Source of the DNA: Pseudogemmatithrix spongiicola
Lineage (GTDB): Bacteria; Gemmatimonadota; Gemmatimonadetes; Gemmatimonadales; Gemmatimonadaceae
Length of the DNA stretch: 64,000 bases
NCBI RefSeq assembly: GCF_030623445.1
Contig: NZ_CP130613.1
Span: 310,001 to 374,000 of the forward strand
Reading direction: 5' to 3'
The notes under the pieces were generated by a model. It worked only from the letters and a program-made list of their open reading frames with translations. It searched no databases and had not been told where the DNA came from. This document shows, piece after piece, positions 1 to 8,717 of this stretch. Each line of letters opens with the position of its first letter. Within the stretch, counting starts at the first letter, position 1. The position numbers were made by a program, and so were the translations under genes.

Positions 1-132
1 ATGAAGCCGGGCGCGCAGATGAACGTGATCGGCGTCGGCGAATACGACCCCATCCTCAAGGGTCCCGTCACCGCGGGCCTCACCGATGCGCAGATCGCCG
101 ATGTCGTGGCGTACCTGCGGTCGCTCAAGTGA
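1..132 (+). CDS. coxB: C-terminal end of cytochrome c oxidase subunit II (cytochrome c domain), partial
   Basis: Only the last 43 codons are inside the window; the gene begins before base 1, so the ATG at base 1 is internal. The residues MKPGAQM look like the methionine heme-ligand region of a class I c-type cytochrome, and the end (DAQIADVVAYLRSLK) is the usual C-terminal helix of such domains. Lying 17 bases before subunit I of an aa3-type oxidase, it is best explained as the cytochrome c extension of a caa3-type subunit II, which accepts electrons at the periplasmic face. A separate monoheme cytochrome cannot be excluded because the CuA domain is not visible. Confidence 0.65.
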   Translation: MKPGAQMNVIGVGEYDPILKGPVTAGLTDAQIADVVAYLRSLK

Positions 133-149
133 CCGGGAGAAACTGACCA

Positions 150-2066
150 ATGGCTAGCATTGCTGCCCCCACGCACGCCGGCTCGGTGTCCACGCCGGCG
201 GAGCAGACCGGGATCTGGAGCTGGATCACAACGGTCGATCACAAGCGGATCGGCACGCTGTACCTCTGGACCGCACTGATCTTCTTCCTGATCGGCGGCT
301 TCGAGGCCGTCCTGATCCGCACGCAGCTCATGCGCCCGAACATGGGCTTCGTGAGCGCCGAGACGTACAACCAGCTGTTCACGATGCACGGCACGACGAT
401 GGTGTTCCTCGCCGTCATGCCGCTCTCGGCCGCGTTCTTCAACTATCTCATCCCGCTGCAGATCGGTGCGCGTGACGTCGCCTTCCCGCGGCTCAACGCG
501 TTCTCGTACTGGGTGTACCTGCTGGGCGGCATCTTCATCACGATGCCGATCCTCTTCAAGGTCGCGCCGGACGGCGGCTGGTTCGGCTATGCGCCGCTGA
601 CGACGAACCGGTTCTCGTCGGGCCCCAACATCGACTTCTGGGTGCTGGGCCTGCAGATCCTCGGCGTGAGCTCGCTGGCCGCGGCGTTCAACTTCATCAC
701 GACGATCATCAACATGCGGGCGCCGGGCATGAGCCTGATGCGCATGCCGATGTTCACGTGGATGTCGTTCGTGGTGCAGTTCCTGATCATCCTCGCGTTC
801 CCGCCGATCACGGTGGCGCTGTTCTTCCTGCTGATGGACCGCTTCTTCGGGACGAACTTCTACGCCATCGCCGCCGGCGCCGACCCGCTGCTGTGGCAGC
901 ACCTGTTCTGGGTGTTCGGCCACCCCGAGGTGTACATCCTGATCCTGCCCGCCTTCGGCCTCGTGTCGGAGGTGCTGCCGACCTTCTCGAAGAAGCCGCT
1001 GTTCGGCTACAACGTGATGGTCTACTCGGGCATCATGATCGGCTTCCTCGGCTTCGGCGTCTGGGCCCACCACATGTTCGCGGTGGGCATGGGCGCGGTC
1101 GCGGACTCGATCTTCTCGCTGATGACGATGCTCATCGCGATCCCGACGGGCGTGAAGATCTTCAACTGGATCGCGACGATGTGGGCGGGCGAGATCCGCT
1201 TCACGGTCCCGATGAAGTTCGCCATCGCGCTCATCGCGATGTTCACGATCGGCGGCATCTCGGGCGTGATGCACAGCTCGCCGCCGTCCGACCTGCAGCA
1301 GACGGACACGTACTTCGTGGTGGCGCACTTCCACTACGTGCTGTTCGGCGGCTCGATCATGGGCATCTTCGCCGGCATCTACTTCTACTATCCGAAGATG
1401 ACCGGCCGGCATCTCGACGAGACGCTGGGCAACTGGCACTTCTGGCTGAACTTCATCGGCATGAACCTCACGTTCTTCCCGATGCACTTCAGCGGCCTCA
1501 CCGGTATGTCGCGCCGCATCTATACGTACGACGCCGGCCAGGGCTGGGACCTGTGGAACCTGCTCGCGACCTACGGCACGTACCTGCTGGTGGTGGCGAC
1601 GTCGGTGTTCGTGTGGAACTTCGTCCGCAGCCGCACGCGCGGCGCGATCGCCGGCAACGACCCCTGGGGCGCGGCGACGCTCGAGTGGTCCATCCCCTCG
1701 CCGCCGCCGGAGTACAACTTCGCGCAGCTGCCCGAGGTGACGTCGCGCTATCCGCTCTGGGACCTCAAGGCCCCGGAGAAGACCGCCGGCATCGAGCACT
1801 CGCATGCCGACGCGATGACGATCACCGACGCGCACGCCGTGCCGGTGCACGAGGAGACCGAGCGGCACACGGCCAAGGAACTCGGCATCCCGATGCCGTT
1901 GCCGACCGCCAAGCCGCTGTTCGTGGCGTTCATGATGGTCGTGATGTTCAGCGGCCTGCTCTTCCTGCGCAACGACATGTTCGCCGTGGCGATGACGCTC
2001 ACCATCGGCGGAGGCGCGGCGATGGCCGTCGGCCTCTACCTGTGGCTCACCAGCCCCCTCGAGTAA
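150..2066 (+). CDS. coxA: Cytochrome c oxidase subunit I (aa3/caa3 type)
   Basis: This 638-residue protein is the catalytic subunit of the heme-copper oxidase; it reduces O2 to water and pumps protons. The start follows a GGGAGA ribosome site. The N-terminal half has WITTVDHKRIGTLYL and GTTMVFL, typical of subunit I. The CuB/heme signature WQHLFWVFGHPEVYI, with the His-Tyr cross-link pair, is present, as is the later VVAHFHYVLFGG motif carrying both heme-axial and heme a3 histidines. About twelve membrane segments are visible, with two extra ones at the C terminus after a His-rich linker (about residues 545-580). The C-terminal extension resembles caa3 oxidases. It is co-transcribed with subunits II, III and IV. 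Confidence 0.97.
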   Translation: MASIAAPTHAGSVSTPAEQTGIWSWITTVDHKRIGTLYLWTALIFFLIGGFEAVLIRTQLMRPNMGFVSAETYNQLFTMHGTTMVFLAVMPLSAAFFNYLIPLQIGARDVAFPRLNAFSYWVYLLGGIFITMPILFKVAPDGGWFGYAPLTTNRFSSGPNIDFWVLGLQILGVSSLAAAFNFITTIINMRAPGMSLMRMPMFTWMSFVVQFLIILAFPPITVALFFLLMDRFFGTNFYAIAAGADPLLWQHLFWVFGHPEVYILILPAFGLVSEVLPTFSKKPLFGYNVMVYSGIMIGFLGFGVWAHHMFAVGMGAVADSIFSLMTMLIAIPTGVKIFNWIATMWAGEIRFTVPMKFAIALIAMFTIGGISGVMHSSPPSDLQQTDTYFVVAHFHYVLFGGSIMGIFAGIYFYYPKMTGRHLDETLGNWHFWLNFIGMNLTFFPMHFSGLTGMSRRIYTYDAGQGWDLWNLLATYGTYLLVVATSVFVWNFVRSRTRGAIAGNDPWGAATLEWSIPSPPPEYNFAQLPEVTSRYPLWDLKAPEKTAGIEHSHADAMTITDAHAVPVHEETERHTAKELGIPMPLPTAKPLFVAFMMVVMFSGLLFLRNDMFAVAMTLTIGGGAAMAVGLYLWLTSPLE

Positions 2067-2082
2067 ACCGGAGCTATTGACG

Positions 2083-2784
2083 ATGTCTGCGCATACTGCC
2101 GCTGCGCACGCCGCCGGTCACGAGGACGGCCACGTGCACCATCACTACACGACGACCGGGCTGGACAACCGGAAGATCGCCATCTGGGCGTTCATCGGGT
2201 CGGAGTGCATGCTCTTCGCGTCGCTGATCGCGACGTACCTGATCTACAAGGGCAAGTCGCTGGTCGGCCCCTTCCCGCACACGGAGTACGTGGACGCCGC
2301 GGGCAAGGTCTTCAAGCCGATCCTCGACATCCCCGTCACGTCGGCCTCGACCTTCGTGCTGCTGGCCTCGTCGTTCGCGATGGTGCTGGCCCTGCAGGCC
2401 GTGCAGCTCAAGGGCGTGCCGCTGCCCGCCGGCGCCGGCTGGTGGACGCGCGCCCAGCGCTCCTCGCAGCTCTGGCTCGGCGTCACGGCCTTCCTCGGCG
2501 CGACCTTCCTCGGCTTCCAGGCCTACGAGTTCACCGCCTTCGTGCACGAAGGCCTGACGATCAAGACCAACCTGTTCGGCTCGACGTTCTTCACGCTCAC
2601 CGGCTTCCACGGCGCGCACGTGACGGTCGGCGTGCTCTGGCTGATGTCGTTGCTGTGGGTGGACCGCACGCGCGGCCTCGCAGGCCCGGGGGACGAGCTG
2701 CTCGTCGACATCACGGCGCTTTACTGGCACTTCGTCGACGTCGTCTGGATCGTGATCTTCACGCTCGTCTACCTCATCCAGTGA
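2083..2784 (+). CDS. coxC: Cytochrome c oxidase subunit III
   Basis: This 233-residue membrane protein stabilises subunit I. After a His-rich N terminus (HEDGHVHHHY) there are about five membrane segments. KIAIWAFIGSECMLFASLIATYL and FTLTGFHGAHVTVGVLWL are characteristic subunit III stretches, the latter with the conserved FH..HV pattern. I chose the ATG at 2083 because CCGGAG lies about ten bases upstream; a TTG six bases earlier is possible but less likely. It begins 16 bases after coxA and precedes subunit IV by 14 bases, so all belong to one operon. Confidence 0.95.
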   Translation: MSAHTAAAHAAGHEDGHVHHHYTTTGLDNRKIAIWAFIGSECMLFASLIATYLIYKGKSLVGPFPHTEYVDAAGKVFKPILDIPVTSASTFVLLASSFAMVLALQAVQLKGVPLPAGAGWWTRAQRSSQLWLGVTAFLGATFLGFQAYEFTAFVHEGLTIKTNLFGSTFFTLTGFHGAHVTVGVLWLMSLLWVDRTRGLAGPGDELLVDITALYWHFVDVVWIVIFTLVYLIQ

Positions 2785-2798
2785 GCGGAGCAAGCGAC

Positions 2799-3113
2799 AT
2801 GGCACACGACAACAAGCACGCCGCCGCCCACGCGCACCCGAGCGGCAACACGTACCTGAAGGTCTTCGTCATCCTCACGGTGATCACGGTCATCGAGGTC
2901 TGGGCGTACTACATCCCGGCCCTCGTCGCCTCGCCGCTGTTCAATCCGTCGCTGATCGCGATGTCGGCGGCCAAGTTCGCCATCGTCGTCCTGTTCTACA
3001 TGCACCTCAAGTTCGACCACAAGCTGTTCCGGGTGCTGTTCAGCGGGCCGCTCATCATCGCCGGCGCCACGATCGTCGCGCTGCTCTTCCTCTTCGGGCA
3101 GTTCGCGCTCTAA
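2799..3113 (+). CDS. coxD: Cytochrome c oxidase subunit IV (caa3 type)
   Basis: A 104-residue protein with a His-rich cytosolic N terminus and three membrane helices. The segment AAKFAIVVLFYMHLKFDHKLFR is typical of the prokaryotic subunit IV family, a small structural subunit of caa3 oxidases. AGCGGAG lies 14 bases before the ATG. It is the last gene of the oxidase cluster before a strong hairpin at 3140-3168, consistent with an operon end. Confidence 0.9.
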   Translation: MAHDNKHAAAHAHPSGNTYLKVFVILTVITVIEVWAYYIPALVASPLFNPSLIAMSAAKFAIVVLFYMHLKFDHKLFRVLFSGPLIIAGATIVALLFLFGQFAL

Positions 3114-3139
3114 GGCGCCAGCCAGATCGGTGGGCACGA

Positions 3140-3168
3140 GGGGCGCCGCGACGACGTCGCGGCGCCCC
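3140..3168 (+). terminator. Probable transcription terminator after the caa3 oxidase genes
   Basis: A perfect 13-base stem (GGGGCGCCGCGAC paired with its complement) closes a three-base loop. It lies 26 bases after the subunit IV stop. The tail is pyrimidine-rich (CTCTCCCTACTCC) rather than a clean T run, so it may be a weak or attenuating terminator; ctaG follows 52 bases later. Confidence 0.6.
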
Positions 3169-3220
3169 TCTCCCTACTCCCCACCCAGAACGCCCTCCGT
3201 CTCCCGAGTAGTTTTCAGCC

Positions 3221-4045
3221 ATGGGCCTGCCGCAGCTGTTCCTCCACCCGAATGTCGACCTCAGCCAGGGCGGCTTCACCGTCCACTGGTCCACGGTCAT
3301 CGGCCTGCTCGCCCTGCAGGCCCTGTGGATCCTGCGCGTGCGCGCGCATCGGGGCGAGCACCGGCCCACGCCCTGGCAGGCGACGTCGTTCACGCTGGGG
3401 CTCGTGGTCATGTTCCTGTCGCTGAACGGGCCCATCCACGATATCTCGGACTACTACTTGTTCACGGGCCACATGGTGCAGCACCTCGTGCTCACCATCG
3501 TGACGCCCCCGCTGCTGCTCATGGGCACACCGGGCTGGATGCTGCGGCCGGCCCTGCGGGTGGGCTGGGTGAACGCGACGGCGCGTGTCGTGACCACGCC
3601 ACGGGCGGCGATCACGCTCTTCAACCTCGTGCTCGCCGGCTGGCACCTGCCACCGCTCTACAACGCGGCGATGTACTACCATGAGGTGCACATCATCCAG
3701 CACCTCATGTTCCTCGTGACCGCGGTGCTGATGTGGTGGCCGATGCTGAGCCCGATGCCGGAGCTGCCGCGGCTCAGCTACCCCGGGCAGATGCTCTACA
3801 GCTTCGTCATGACGCTGCCGATGACGATCGTCTCGATCTTCATCGTGTACGCCGATCACGTGCTGTATCCGGCCTACGCCAGTTCGCCGCGGCTCTGGGG
3901 GCTGTCGCCGCTCGAGGACCAGCGCCTAGGCGGGCTCATCATGTGGATCCCTGGCGGGCTGTTCTTCTATCTCCTGACCAGCGTGATCTTCTTCAAGTGG
4001 GTCACGTCGGCGCGGGACGACCAAGCGGCGGCGCAGGTGCGCTAG
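3221..4045 (+). CDS. ctaG: CtaG-type cytochrome c oxidase assembly protein
   Basis: A 274-residue integral membrane protein with about seven segments. GLPQLFLHPNVDL at the N terminus and the conserved histidines in YLFTGHMVQHLVLTIVTPPLL, LAGWHLPPLY and EVHIIQHLMFLVTAVLMWWP fit the caa3_CtaG family, which is needed to form active caa3 oxidase and probably delivers copper. The later segment DQRLGGLIMWIPGGLFFYL is also typical. Its position directly after the oxidase operon supports the role. It may be transcribed by read-through of the hairpin upstream. Confidence 0.88.
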   Translation: MGLPQLFLHPNVDLSQGGFTVHWSTVIGLLALQALWILRVRAHRGEHRPTPWQATSFTLGLVVMFLSLNGPIHDISDYYLFTGHMVQHLVLTIVTPPLLLMGTPGWMLRPALRVGWVNATARVVTTPRAAITLFNLVLAGWHLPPLYNAAMYYHEVHIIQHLMFLVTAVLMWWPMLSPMPELPRLSYPGQMLYSFVMTLPMTIVSIFIVYADHVLYPAYASSPRLWGLSPLEDQRLGGLIMWIPGGLFFYLLTSVIFFKWVTSARDDQAAAQVR

Positions 4046-4231
4046 TACGGCCCCATACAGCGACCGAGAAAGGGAGAGCGGTGTCTGGGCAGCGAAGTAG
4101 TCATGCTGGTAGAGGGGCGAGCTACCGATCGTCGTAGAATACTGCGTCAGGACTTGCGCCTATCCTAGCATCGTGCGAGGTTCTGCCAACAATGCGCTAA
4201 TCAATCGATTCGAAAAACTCGGAGGTCCGTG
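4046..4231 (+). other. Intergenic region at the left edge of an AT-richer stretch
   Basis: These 186 bases hold no recognisable gene. Base composition drops from the very GC-rich oxidase genes to a mixed sequence with TA-containing words. The only clear signal is the GGAGG ribosome site at 4221-4225 for the next gene. No convincing -35/-10 pair was seen. Confidence 0.5.
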
Positions 4232-5818
4232 ATGTTTAGAATCGCCCCCCCCCTTCTACTCGCCCTGGCACTGGTGGCTGGCTGCTCGGCGGAAGGCTCG
4301 GCGCCACACGAACTCCGTGCGGCAATCGCGGACTCGCTTGCAATGCTGAGGGTCGAGGGGACGGCTCCGCTCTCGCCTGAACAAGCGACGAGGATAGAGC
4401 GGATTCGCACCCAGCCTCATGTAGTCGATCTCCAGTTGGCGCGCTTCGAGGAGCCAACGGCGAACGCGATTGCAATCGCGACTGCTGTGACGATTCCGCT
4501 AGACAGCGTCCGCATCGTGGGGTTCACGAGGAATGCGATGACCGTTCATGCGGATGGACGGACGTCATGGAGCGGGCAAGGTGATTCCCCCGGACAGACG
4601 ATTCAACTTGTCTTCGGAAGTCTGGGCATGTACGCGAGCGCCACAGTGGGGCGGCACACCTACCGTGTTGAGCCTGTCGGGGGAGGAGTTCACGCAGTCA
4701 CCCGCGTCGACTACCGGCTCCTGCCGACGGAGGAGCCAACCGCCAGCGGCGTTCTAGACGCAGATTCGGTCGGAAGAATCGACTCGACGTCACTCCGAGG
4801 TATCGACCCGACCGCAGGAGGTCTGGTATTGAGTGCGTCCGAGTCGGCATTCGGCAGCCAGAGAGCGAGTCTCCGACTAAGTCGCACGGCGGCCAGTATT
4901 TCGCAGACGGACACCACGACAGTTATGGTCGCATACACCTCAGCGGTTACAGCGGCCGTCCTCGAGCCAGCATCGTTCATTCAGCTTGCTGTGGACGAAA
5001 CAAACACTGGATACGCGAATTCTGGAATCCCGTTGTTCATTCAACTTGTACACGCAGGAAAGGTACAGTACAGCGAACTTGGAAAATCGCACGATCAGCA
5101 TCTCACTGCCTTCCGTGCTACAGCGGATGGGGTGATGGATGCCGTGCACGGTTGGCGCGACCAGTATCTGGCAGATGTCGCGGTGTTGCTGGTGGATGAC
5201 GGCGAAGCGTGTGGCCTAGCATCCCAAATACTTGCGACCCACACGAGCGCATTTGCCGTTGTCCACCACGCTTGCGCTACGGGAAACTTCACGTTCGGGC
5301 ATGAGATAGGGCATCTCCAAGGTGCGCGGCATCAACTGGCGTATGACCCTGCGACGTCGCCGTTCGCGTACGGACACGGTTTCGTTGCTCCGAGCAACTC
5401 ATTCCGCACGGTTATGGCGGTCGTTGGACCGGCGCCGCGCGTGAACCACTGGTCAAACGACGATGACACAAACCCTGTCCGGGGTAGCGCTCAGAGTGAG
5501 GACAACGCCCGCGTTCTAAGCGAGACGCGATCAACAGTAGGCGCGTTCCGACGCCACATCTCGGTGGTGATCGACGGTCCAGCGTCCGTCCGCTCGTACG
5601 AGTTCTGTACATGGAACGCCGTAATCAGCGGCAATGTGCCTGCGGCTTCCTATCAGTGGGGCGGCGTCGCATCGGGTTCTGGATCGTCGATAACTGACGT
5701 GGTATCATCGACGGGAACCCTTAGTGTTGTCGTATACGACGCATACGGGCGCGGCAACGTGCATGAGCTACTGGTAACCGTCGACGATAACGGCCCGTCT
5801 TGTGGCGGAAACTCGTGA
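4232..5818 (+). CDS. Secreted metzincin-type zinc metalloprotease lipoprotein
   Basis: The 528-residue product starts with a lipoprotein signal (FRIAPPLLLALALVAGC; lipobox VAGC) so it should be anchored in an outer envelope layer. Residues 357-367 read HEIGHLQGARH, an exact HExxHxxGxxH metzincin zinc motif, and TVMA with Met395 forms a plausible Met-turn. The last 90 residues resemble an Ig/PKD-like beta domain (SYQWGG, TLSVVVYDAYG). ATG 4232 was chosen because GGAGG ends six bases before it; the GTG one codon earlier is too close. A run of nine C at 4245-4253 lies in the signal-peptide codons. Codon use is clearly less GC-biased than in neighbours, suggesting acquisition. Exact metzincin subfamily is not recognised. 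Confidence 0.82.
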   Translation: MFRIAPPLLLALALVAGCSAEGSAPHELRAAIADSLAMLRVEGTAPLSPEQATRIERIRTQPHVVDLQLARFEEPTANAIAIATAVTIPLDSVRIVGFTRNAMTVHADGRTSWSGQGDSPGQTIQLVFGSLGMYASATVGRHTYRVEPVGGGVHAVTRVDYRLLPTEEPTASGVLDADSVGRIDSTSLRGIDPTAGGLVLSASESAFGSQRASLRLSRTAASISQTDTTTVMVAYTSAVTAAVLEPASFIQLAVDETNTGYANSGIPLFIQLVHAGKVQYSELGKSHDQHLTAFRATADGVMDAVHGWRDQYLADVAVLLVDDGEACGLASQILATHTSAFAVVHHACATGNFTFGHEIGHLQGARHQLAYDPATSPFAYGHGFVAPSNSFRTVMAVVGPAPRVNHWSNDDDTNPVRGSAQSEDNARVLSETRSTVGAFRRHISVVIDGPASVRSYEFCTWNAVISGNVPAASYQWGGVASGSGSSITDVVSSTGTLSVVVYDAYGRGNVHELLVTVDDNGPSCGGNS

Positions 5819-6336
5819 CATTGCGCTTTCGCTCGGCGAGCCGAATGCCGCGATTGTGTCCTGCGCCTGCGAAGCACTCAGCGTGTTTGCGATTTGTACT
5901 TTCGTGCATCTTGGCTGTGTTGCCGAGCTGTGCGCCAAGCCGCCCACCGCTCGGCCCAACGCAACGACCGACAGACGTCGTCGGCTGCTACTCCACGACG
6001 TTGAGCAGATGGAGCGGACCACGCCTGTCGCCAAACCCGCCTTCGGTGATCGTCTTGCTCGATTCACTCGGAACCGTCGGGATCGAGTCTGGCGAGCGCC
6101 TTGCGAGGGGATATCCGTTGAACGCACCTTCGCCCTTTACAATGTCCTTCTGGCGTCGACTCGAGACCGAGCACTTGTACATCGTGTTTTCTAATGAAGG
6201 AGTAGTTGGTGTCAGGGCGAACCTTGTGTGGGGCTGGGGCGACGACTCGTGGCGCGGCACCGTGCACGCCTTCACGGATGTGCCGCCGTACTTGGAAGCG
6301 CGAGCAAGCATTCGCCTTGATCCACGGCCGTGCTGA
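5815..6336 (+). CDS. Small lipoprotein of unknown function
   Basis: About 173 residues if translation starts at the GTG overlapping the previous stop (GTGA at 5815-5818); an ATG at 5845 is the alternative. A hydrophobic stretch ends in a lipobox (LAVLPSC), followed by DVVGCYSTTLSRW and then a compact beta-rich domain with many aromatic residues (FWRRLE, LVWGWGDDSWRGTVHAF). The pattern GCY...W after a lipobox is what I would expect from short envelope proteins of this phylum, but no function can be assigned. It shares the AT-richer composition of the metzincin gene and is probably coupled to it. A competing frame at 5802-6194 lacks these features. Confidence 0.6.
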   Translation: MTLRFRSASRMPRLCPAPAKHSACLRFVLSCILAVLPSCAPSRPPLGPTQRPTDVVGCYSTTLSRWSGPRLSPNPPSVIVLLDSLGTVGIESGERLARGYPLNAPSPFTMSFWRRLETEHLYIVFSNEGVVGVRANLVWGWGDDSWRGTVHAFTDVPPYLEARASIRLDPRPC

Positions 6337-6459
6337 GCTTGCGTTCGTGCCTACGCAGCGACCCCTTTTTCGTGCCTGCGCACTGGATGATGCTTCGCTA
6401 TTGCGTCGCCTGATGGGCAGACCTTCCGGAAAAGAGGTTTTGCCTTATTCTACTCGTAC
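6337..6459 (+). other. Intergenic region before dacB
   Basis: These 123 bases are AT-richer than average. TTATTCT, 10 bases before the dacB ATG, resembles a -10 element, but no good -35 partner is visible, so I do not call a promoter. Confidence 0.4.
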
Positions 6460-8016
6460 ATGCTTTACCGCCGTTCAGTCATGTGTTTCGCCGTTGTGGT
6501 CGTCTGCAGTGCTGGAGTCCAAGCGCAGGCGGCCCCCGGCACGAAGGCCGCGCCAAGTCCTGCGGCTCCGCCGGCGCGTCCGCCCGCATCCACCGCGGCC
6601 CGCCGTCCCGCGCCGCGGCCGGCCCTGCGTGCCACCACGCCGCGGGGCATCGAGATGCTCCGACGCGATCTCTCTCAGCTCATCAACGCCAGCACGATAA
6701 GCGGCGAGTGGGGCGTGATGGTCGTCTCGCTCGCGACCGGCGACACGCTGTTCTCCCGCGAGGCGGACGAGCTGCTCCTGCCGGCTTCGACGATGAAGCT
6801 CTACACCGCGGCGCTTGCCTTTGAGCGCTTCGGCCCCGCCCACCAGTTCCGCACGGACGTGCTGCGGGATGGATTCATCGCGGCCGACGGCACGCTCGAC
6901 GGCAATCTCTATCTCAAGGGCGCTGGCGATCCGGCCCTCGGCGCACGCTATGCGCGCTGGAACGACGGCACGCCGCCGATGCAGTCGATCGCCGAGTTGG
7001 TGTATGCCAGCGGCGTACGACGCATCCGCGGCGACATCGTCGGCGATGCGTCGGCCTTCGAGAGCCGGCGCGTGCCCGAAGGCTGGCGCACGCGCTACCT
7101 GCAGGCGGGCTACGCCGCGCGGGTCTCGGCGCTCTCCGTGAACGAGAACATCGCGAACGTCGTCGTGCGGAGCACTGCGTCGGGCGCGACGGTCACCTTC
7201 GACGAGCCGCTGATCGACCTGCCGATCCATCCGACCGTCACCGTGCGCCCGGGCAGTCGTTCGGCACGCATCCGCGTCTGGCAGGACACCACGGAGGACC
7301 GATTCCGCGTGCACGGATGGATCGGGGCCTTGAGTCCGGAGCGCACGTATCGCGTGGTCGTCGAGCAGCCGGAGCGGTTTGCGGCGGCCGCGTTCCGTGC
7401 GGCGCTGCAGAAACGGGGCATCATCGTCGAAGGCGGGGCCCGTGCGGAAGCGGCGCCCCCGGAAGCCGAGCGGCTGACGGCCTGGGCCTCGCCGCCGCTG
7501 GCGCAGTTGGTACTGACGATGAACGGCGAGAGCAACAACCACTTCGCCGAACTGCTGTTCCGCAACGCAGCGCGCTCCGTGCGCGGCGTGGGCTCGGCCG
7601 AAGCGGCCAACGAGGCGCTGCGCAGCTTTCTCGCCGAGCGTGCCGGCGTGCGCCGCGACGCAGTGTATGCCGCAGACGGCAGCGGCCTCTCGACGCTGGA
7701 CCGCGTGACGACGCGCTCGATGGTACAGTTGCTGGCCTACGCGCAACAGGCGCCGTGGGGCGAGGTGTTCCAGGCGACGCTGCCAGTCGCTGGCCGCTCG
7801 GAGACGCTGCGCACCCGCATGCGACGCACGGCGGCGGACAACAACCTGCGCGGCAAGACGGGCACGACGAACGACGTCAGTTCACTCGCCGGGTACGTGC
7901 GCACGAAGGACGGGGAGCTGCTGGCGTTCGCGTTCCTCTACAATGGGCGCGAGCTGTGGCGCGCGCGCGCGGCCATCGACGCGATGGGTGTGACGCTGGC
8001 GGGGTTTGCTAGGTGA
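6460..8016 (+). CDS. dacB: D-alanyl-D-alanine carboxypeptidase/endopeptidase, PBP4 type (S13)
   Basis: The 518-residue precursor has a signal peptide (CFAVVVVCSAGVQAQA) and an Ala/Pro-rich linker, then a class C low-molecular-mass PBP domain. All three active-site motifs are present: SxxK as S110-T-M-K113 (LPASTMKLY), SNN in MNGESNNHFAELLFR, and KTG at K466 (GKTGTTND). This family trims peptidoglycan pentapeptides and cuts cross-links in the periplasm. Length matches the family. A second ATG seven codons downstream would also leave a good signal peptide. It is monocistronic and converges with 8026-8394. Confidence 0.95.
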   Translation: MLYRRSVMCFAVVVVCSAGVQAQAAPGTKAAPSPAAPPARPPASTAARRPAPRPALRATTPRGIEMLRRDLSQLINASTISGEWGVMVVSLATGDTLFSREADELLLPASTMKLYTAALAFERFGPAHQFRTDVLRDGFIAADGTLDGNLYLKGAGDPALGARYARWNDGTPPMQSIAELVYASGVRRIRGDIVGDASAFESRRVPEGWRTRYLQAGYAARVSALSVNENIANVVVRSTASGATVTFDEPLIDLPIHPTVTVRPGSRSARIRVWQDTTEDRFRVHGWIGALSPERTYRVVVEQPERFAAAAFRAALQKRGIIVEGGARAEAAPPEAERLTAWASPPLAQLVLTMNGESNNHFAELLFRNAARSVRGVGSAEAANEALRSFLAERAGVRRDAVYAADGSGLSTLDRVTTRSMVQLLAYAQQAPWGEVFQATLPVAGRSETLRTRMRRTAADNNLRGKTGTTNDVSSLAGYVRTKDGELLAFAFLYNGRELWRARAAIDAMGVTLAGFAR

Positions 8017-8025
8017 CTGGCTCGC

Positions 8026-8394
8026 TCAGGAGCATCGCCGATACCAGCTCCACGAGCCGATCGCCAATCCACCGACTGCTCCGACAACAATGTACGCCTT
8101 GCCCTTAACGGGACCTGACTCTCGCGTGCCGACTGTGCGAGGAACGCTCGCATAAACTGCCACGAGAGCGCCGGCGAGCGCACCGAGCCCGGCGCCCAGC
8201 ACCATGTCGCGGGCAGGCCCGCGCGAGCAAGCCGGTGGCGCCGTGACCAGTTGTTCGCCATTCGCAGCGACCGCTGGCGGCTCGGCCCTCGCACGCAAGT
8301 GCCGAATCGTCTGTTGCGCCTCTGCGTCCCGCGGCAGGACGAGGGCCAGCGCGAGCATTAGTCTGGGCTGAAAGACGCGCATCGACGCTTTCAC
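8026..8394 (-). CDS. Hypothetical exported protein with one glycine-rich membrane segment
   Basis: Up to 122 residues; the start is GTG at 8394 or ATG at 8382. The N terminus (RLMLALALVLPRDAEA) is a signal peptide. The middle has DMVLGAGLGALAGALVAVYA, a glycine-zipper-like membrane stretch, and a second hydrophobic segment YIVVGAVGGLAIGSWSW near the C terminus. It starts six bases after the DUF2007-like gene ends, so the two form a pair. Function unknown. Confidence 0.6.
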   Translation of the reverse strand: MKASMRVFQPRLMLALALVLPRDAEAQQTIRHLRARAEPPAVAANGEQLVTAPPACSRGPARDMVLGAGLGALAGALVAVYASVPRTVGTRESGPVKGKAYIVVGAVGGLAIGSWSWYRRCS

Positions 8395-8400
8395 TCAGAC

Positions 8401-8655
8401 TCAGCTGAGCAATGGCTTCTCCGGCGGCTTTGGATCCGTCGCCGCCGCCGCATCGAGCAACCGCACCGCCGTGTCCACATCCCCCTGCCGCACGACCAGC
8501 CGCACGGGATGCAGGATGTTGAGGAACGGCAGCATCTCACCCGCATTGTCCTTCAGCAGCATCGACGGGATGCTGTTGGCGTCGAGCACCGCCTGCGCAA
8601 ACTCGGCTTCAATGCTGTTCTGGAACGTCCGGACCACGTACGCATTTTCTGGCAT
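8401..8655 (-). CDS. DUF2007-type small protein (putative signal-transducing)
   Basis: An 84-residue cytosolic protein. YVVRTFQNSIEAEFAQAVLDANSIPSMLL followed by VRLVVRQGDVDTAVRLLD is the ferredoxin-like fold of the DUF2007 family: a 'transfer through sequence variation' of N-terminal beta-alpha-beta, then a short beta strand and a helix with acidic residues. GGAGGG lies ahead of the ATG. IS481 copy 1 is inserted 62 bases upstream of this start, in the same orientation, and probably replaced part of the native promoter. No specific role is known to me. Confidence 0.75.
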   Translation of the reverse strand: MPENAYVVRTFQNSIEAEFAQAVLDANSIPSMLLKDNAGEMLPFLNILHPVRLVVRQGDVDTAVRLLDAAAATDPKPPEKPLLS

Positions 8656-8717
8656 CGTGCCCTCCGGGCGGAACAGGTGAGCGGGAATCGTAGCACCGGC
8701 GCGCGGGCGCGGCTAGG

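Noticed and set aside
5802-6194. Alternative frame overlapping the small lipoprotein gene
   Set aside because: Has no lipobox, membrane or domain signature, whereas the chosen frame has a lipobox and coupled start.
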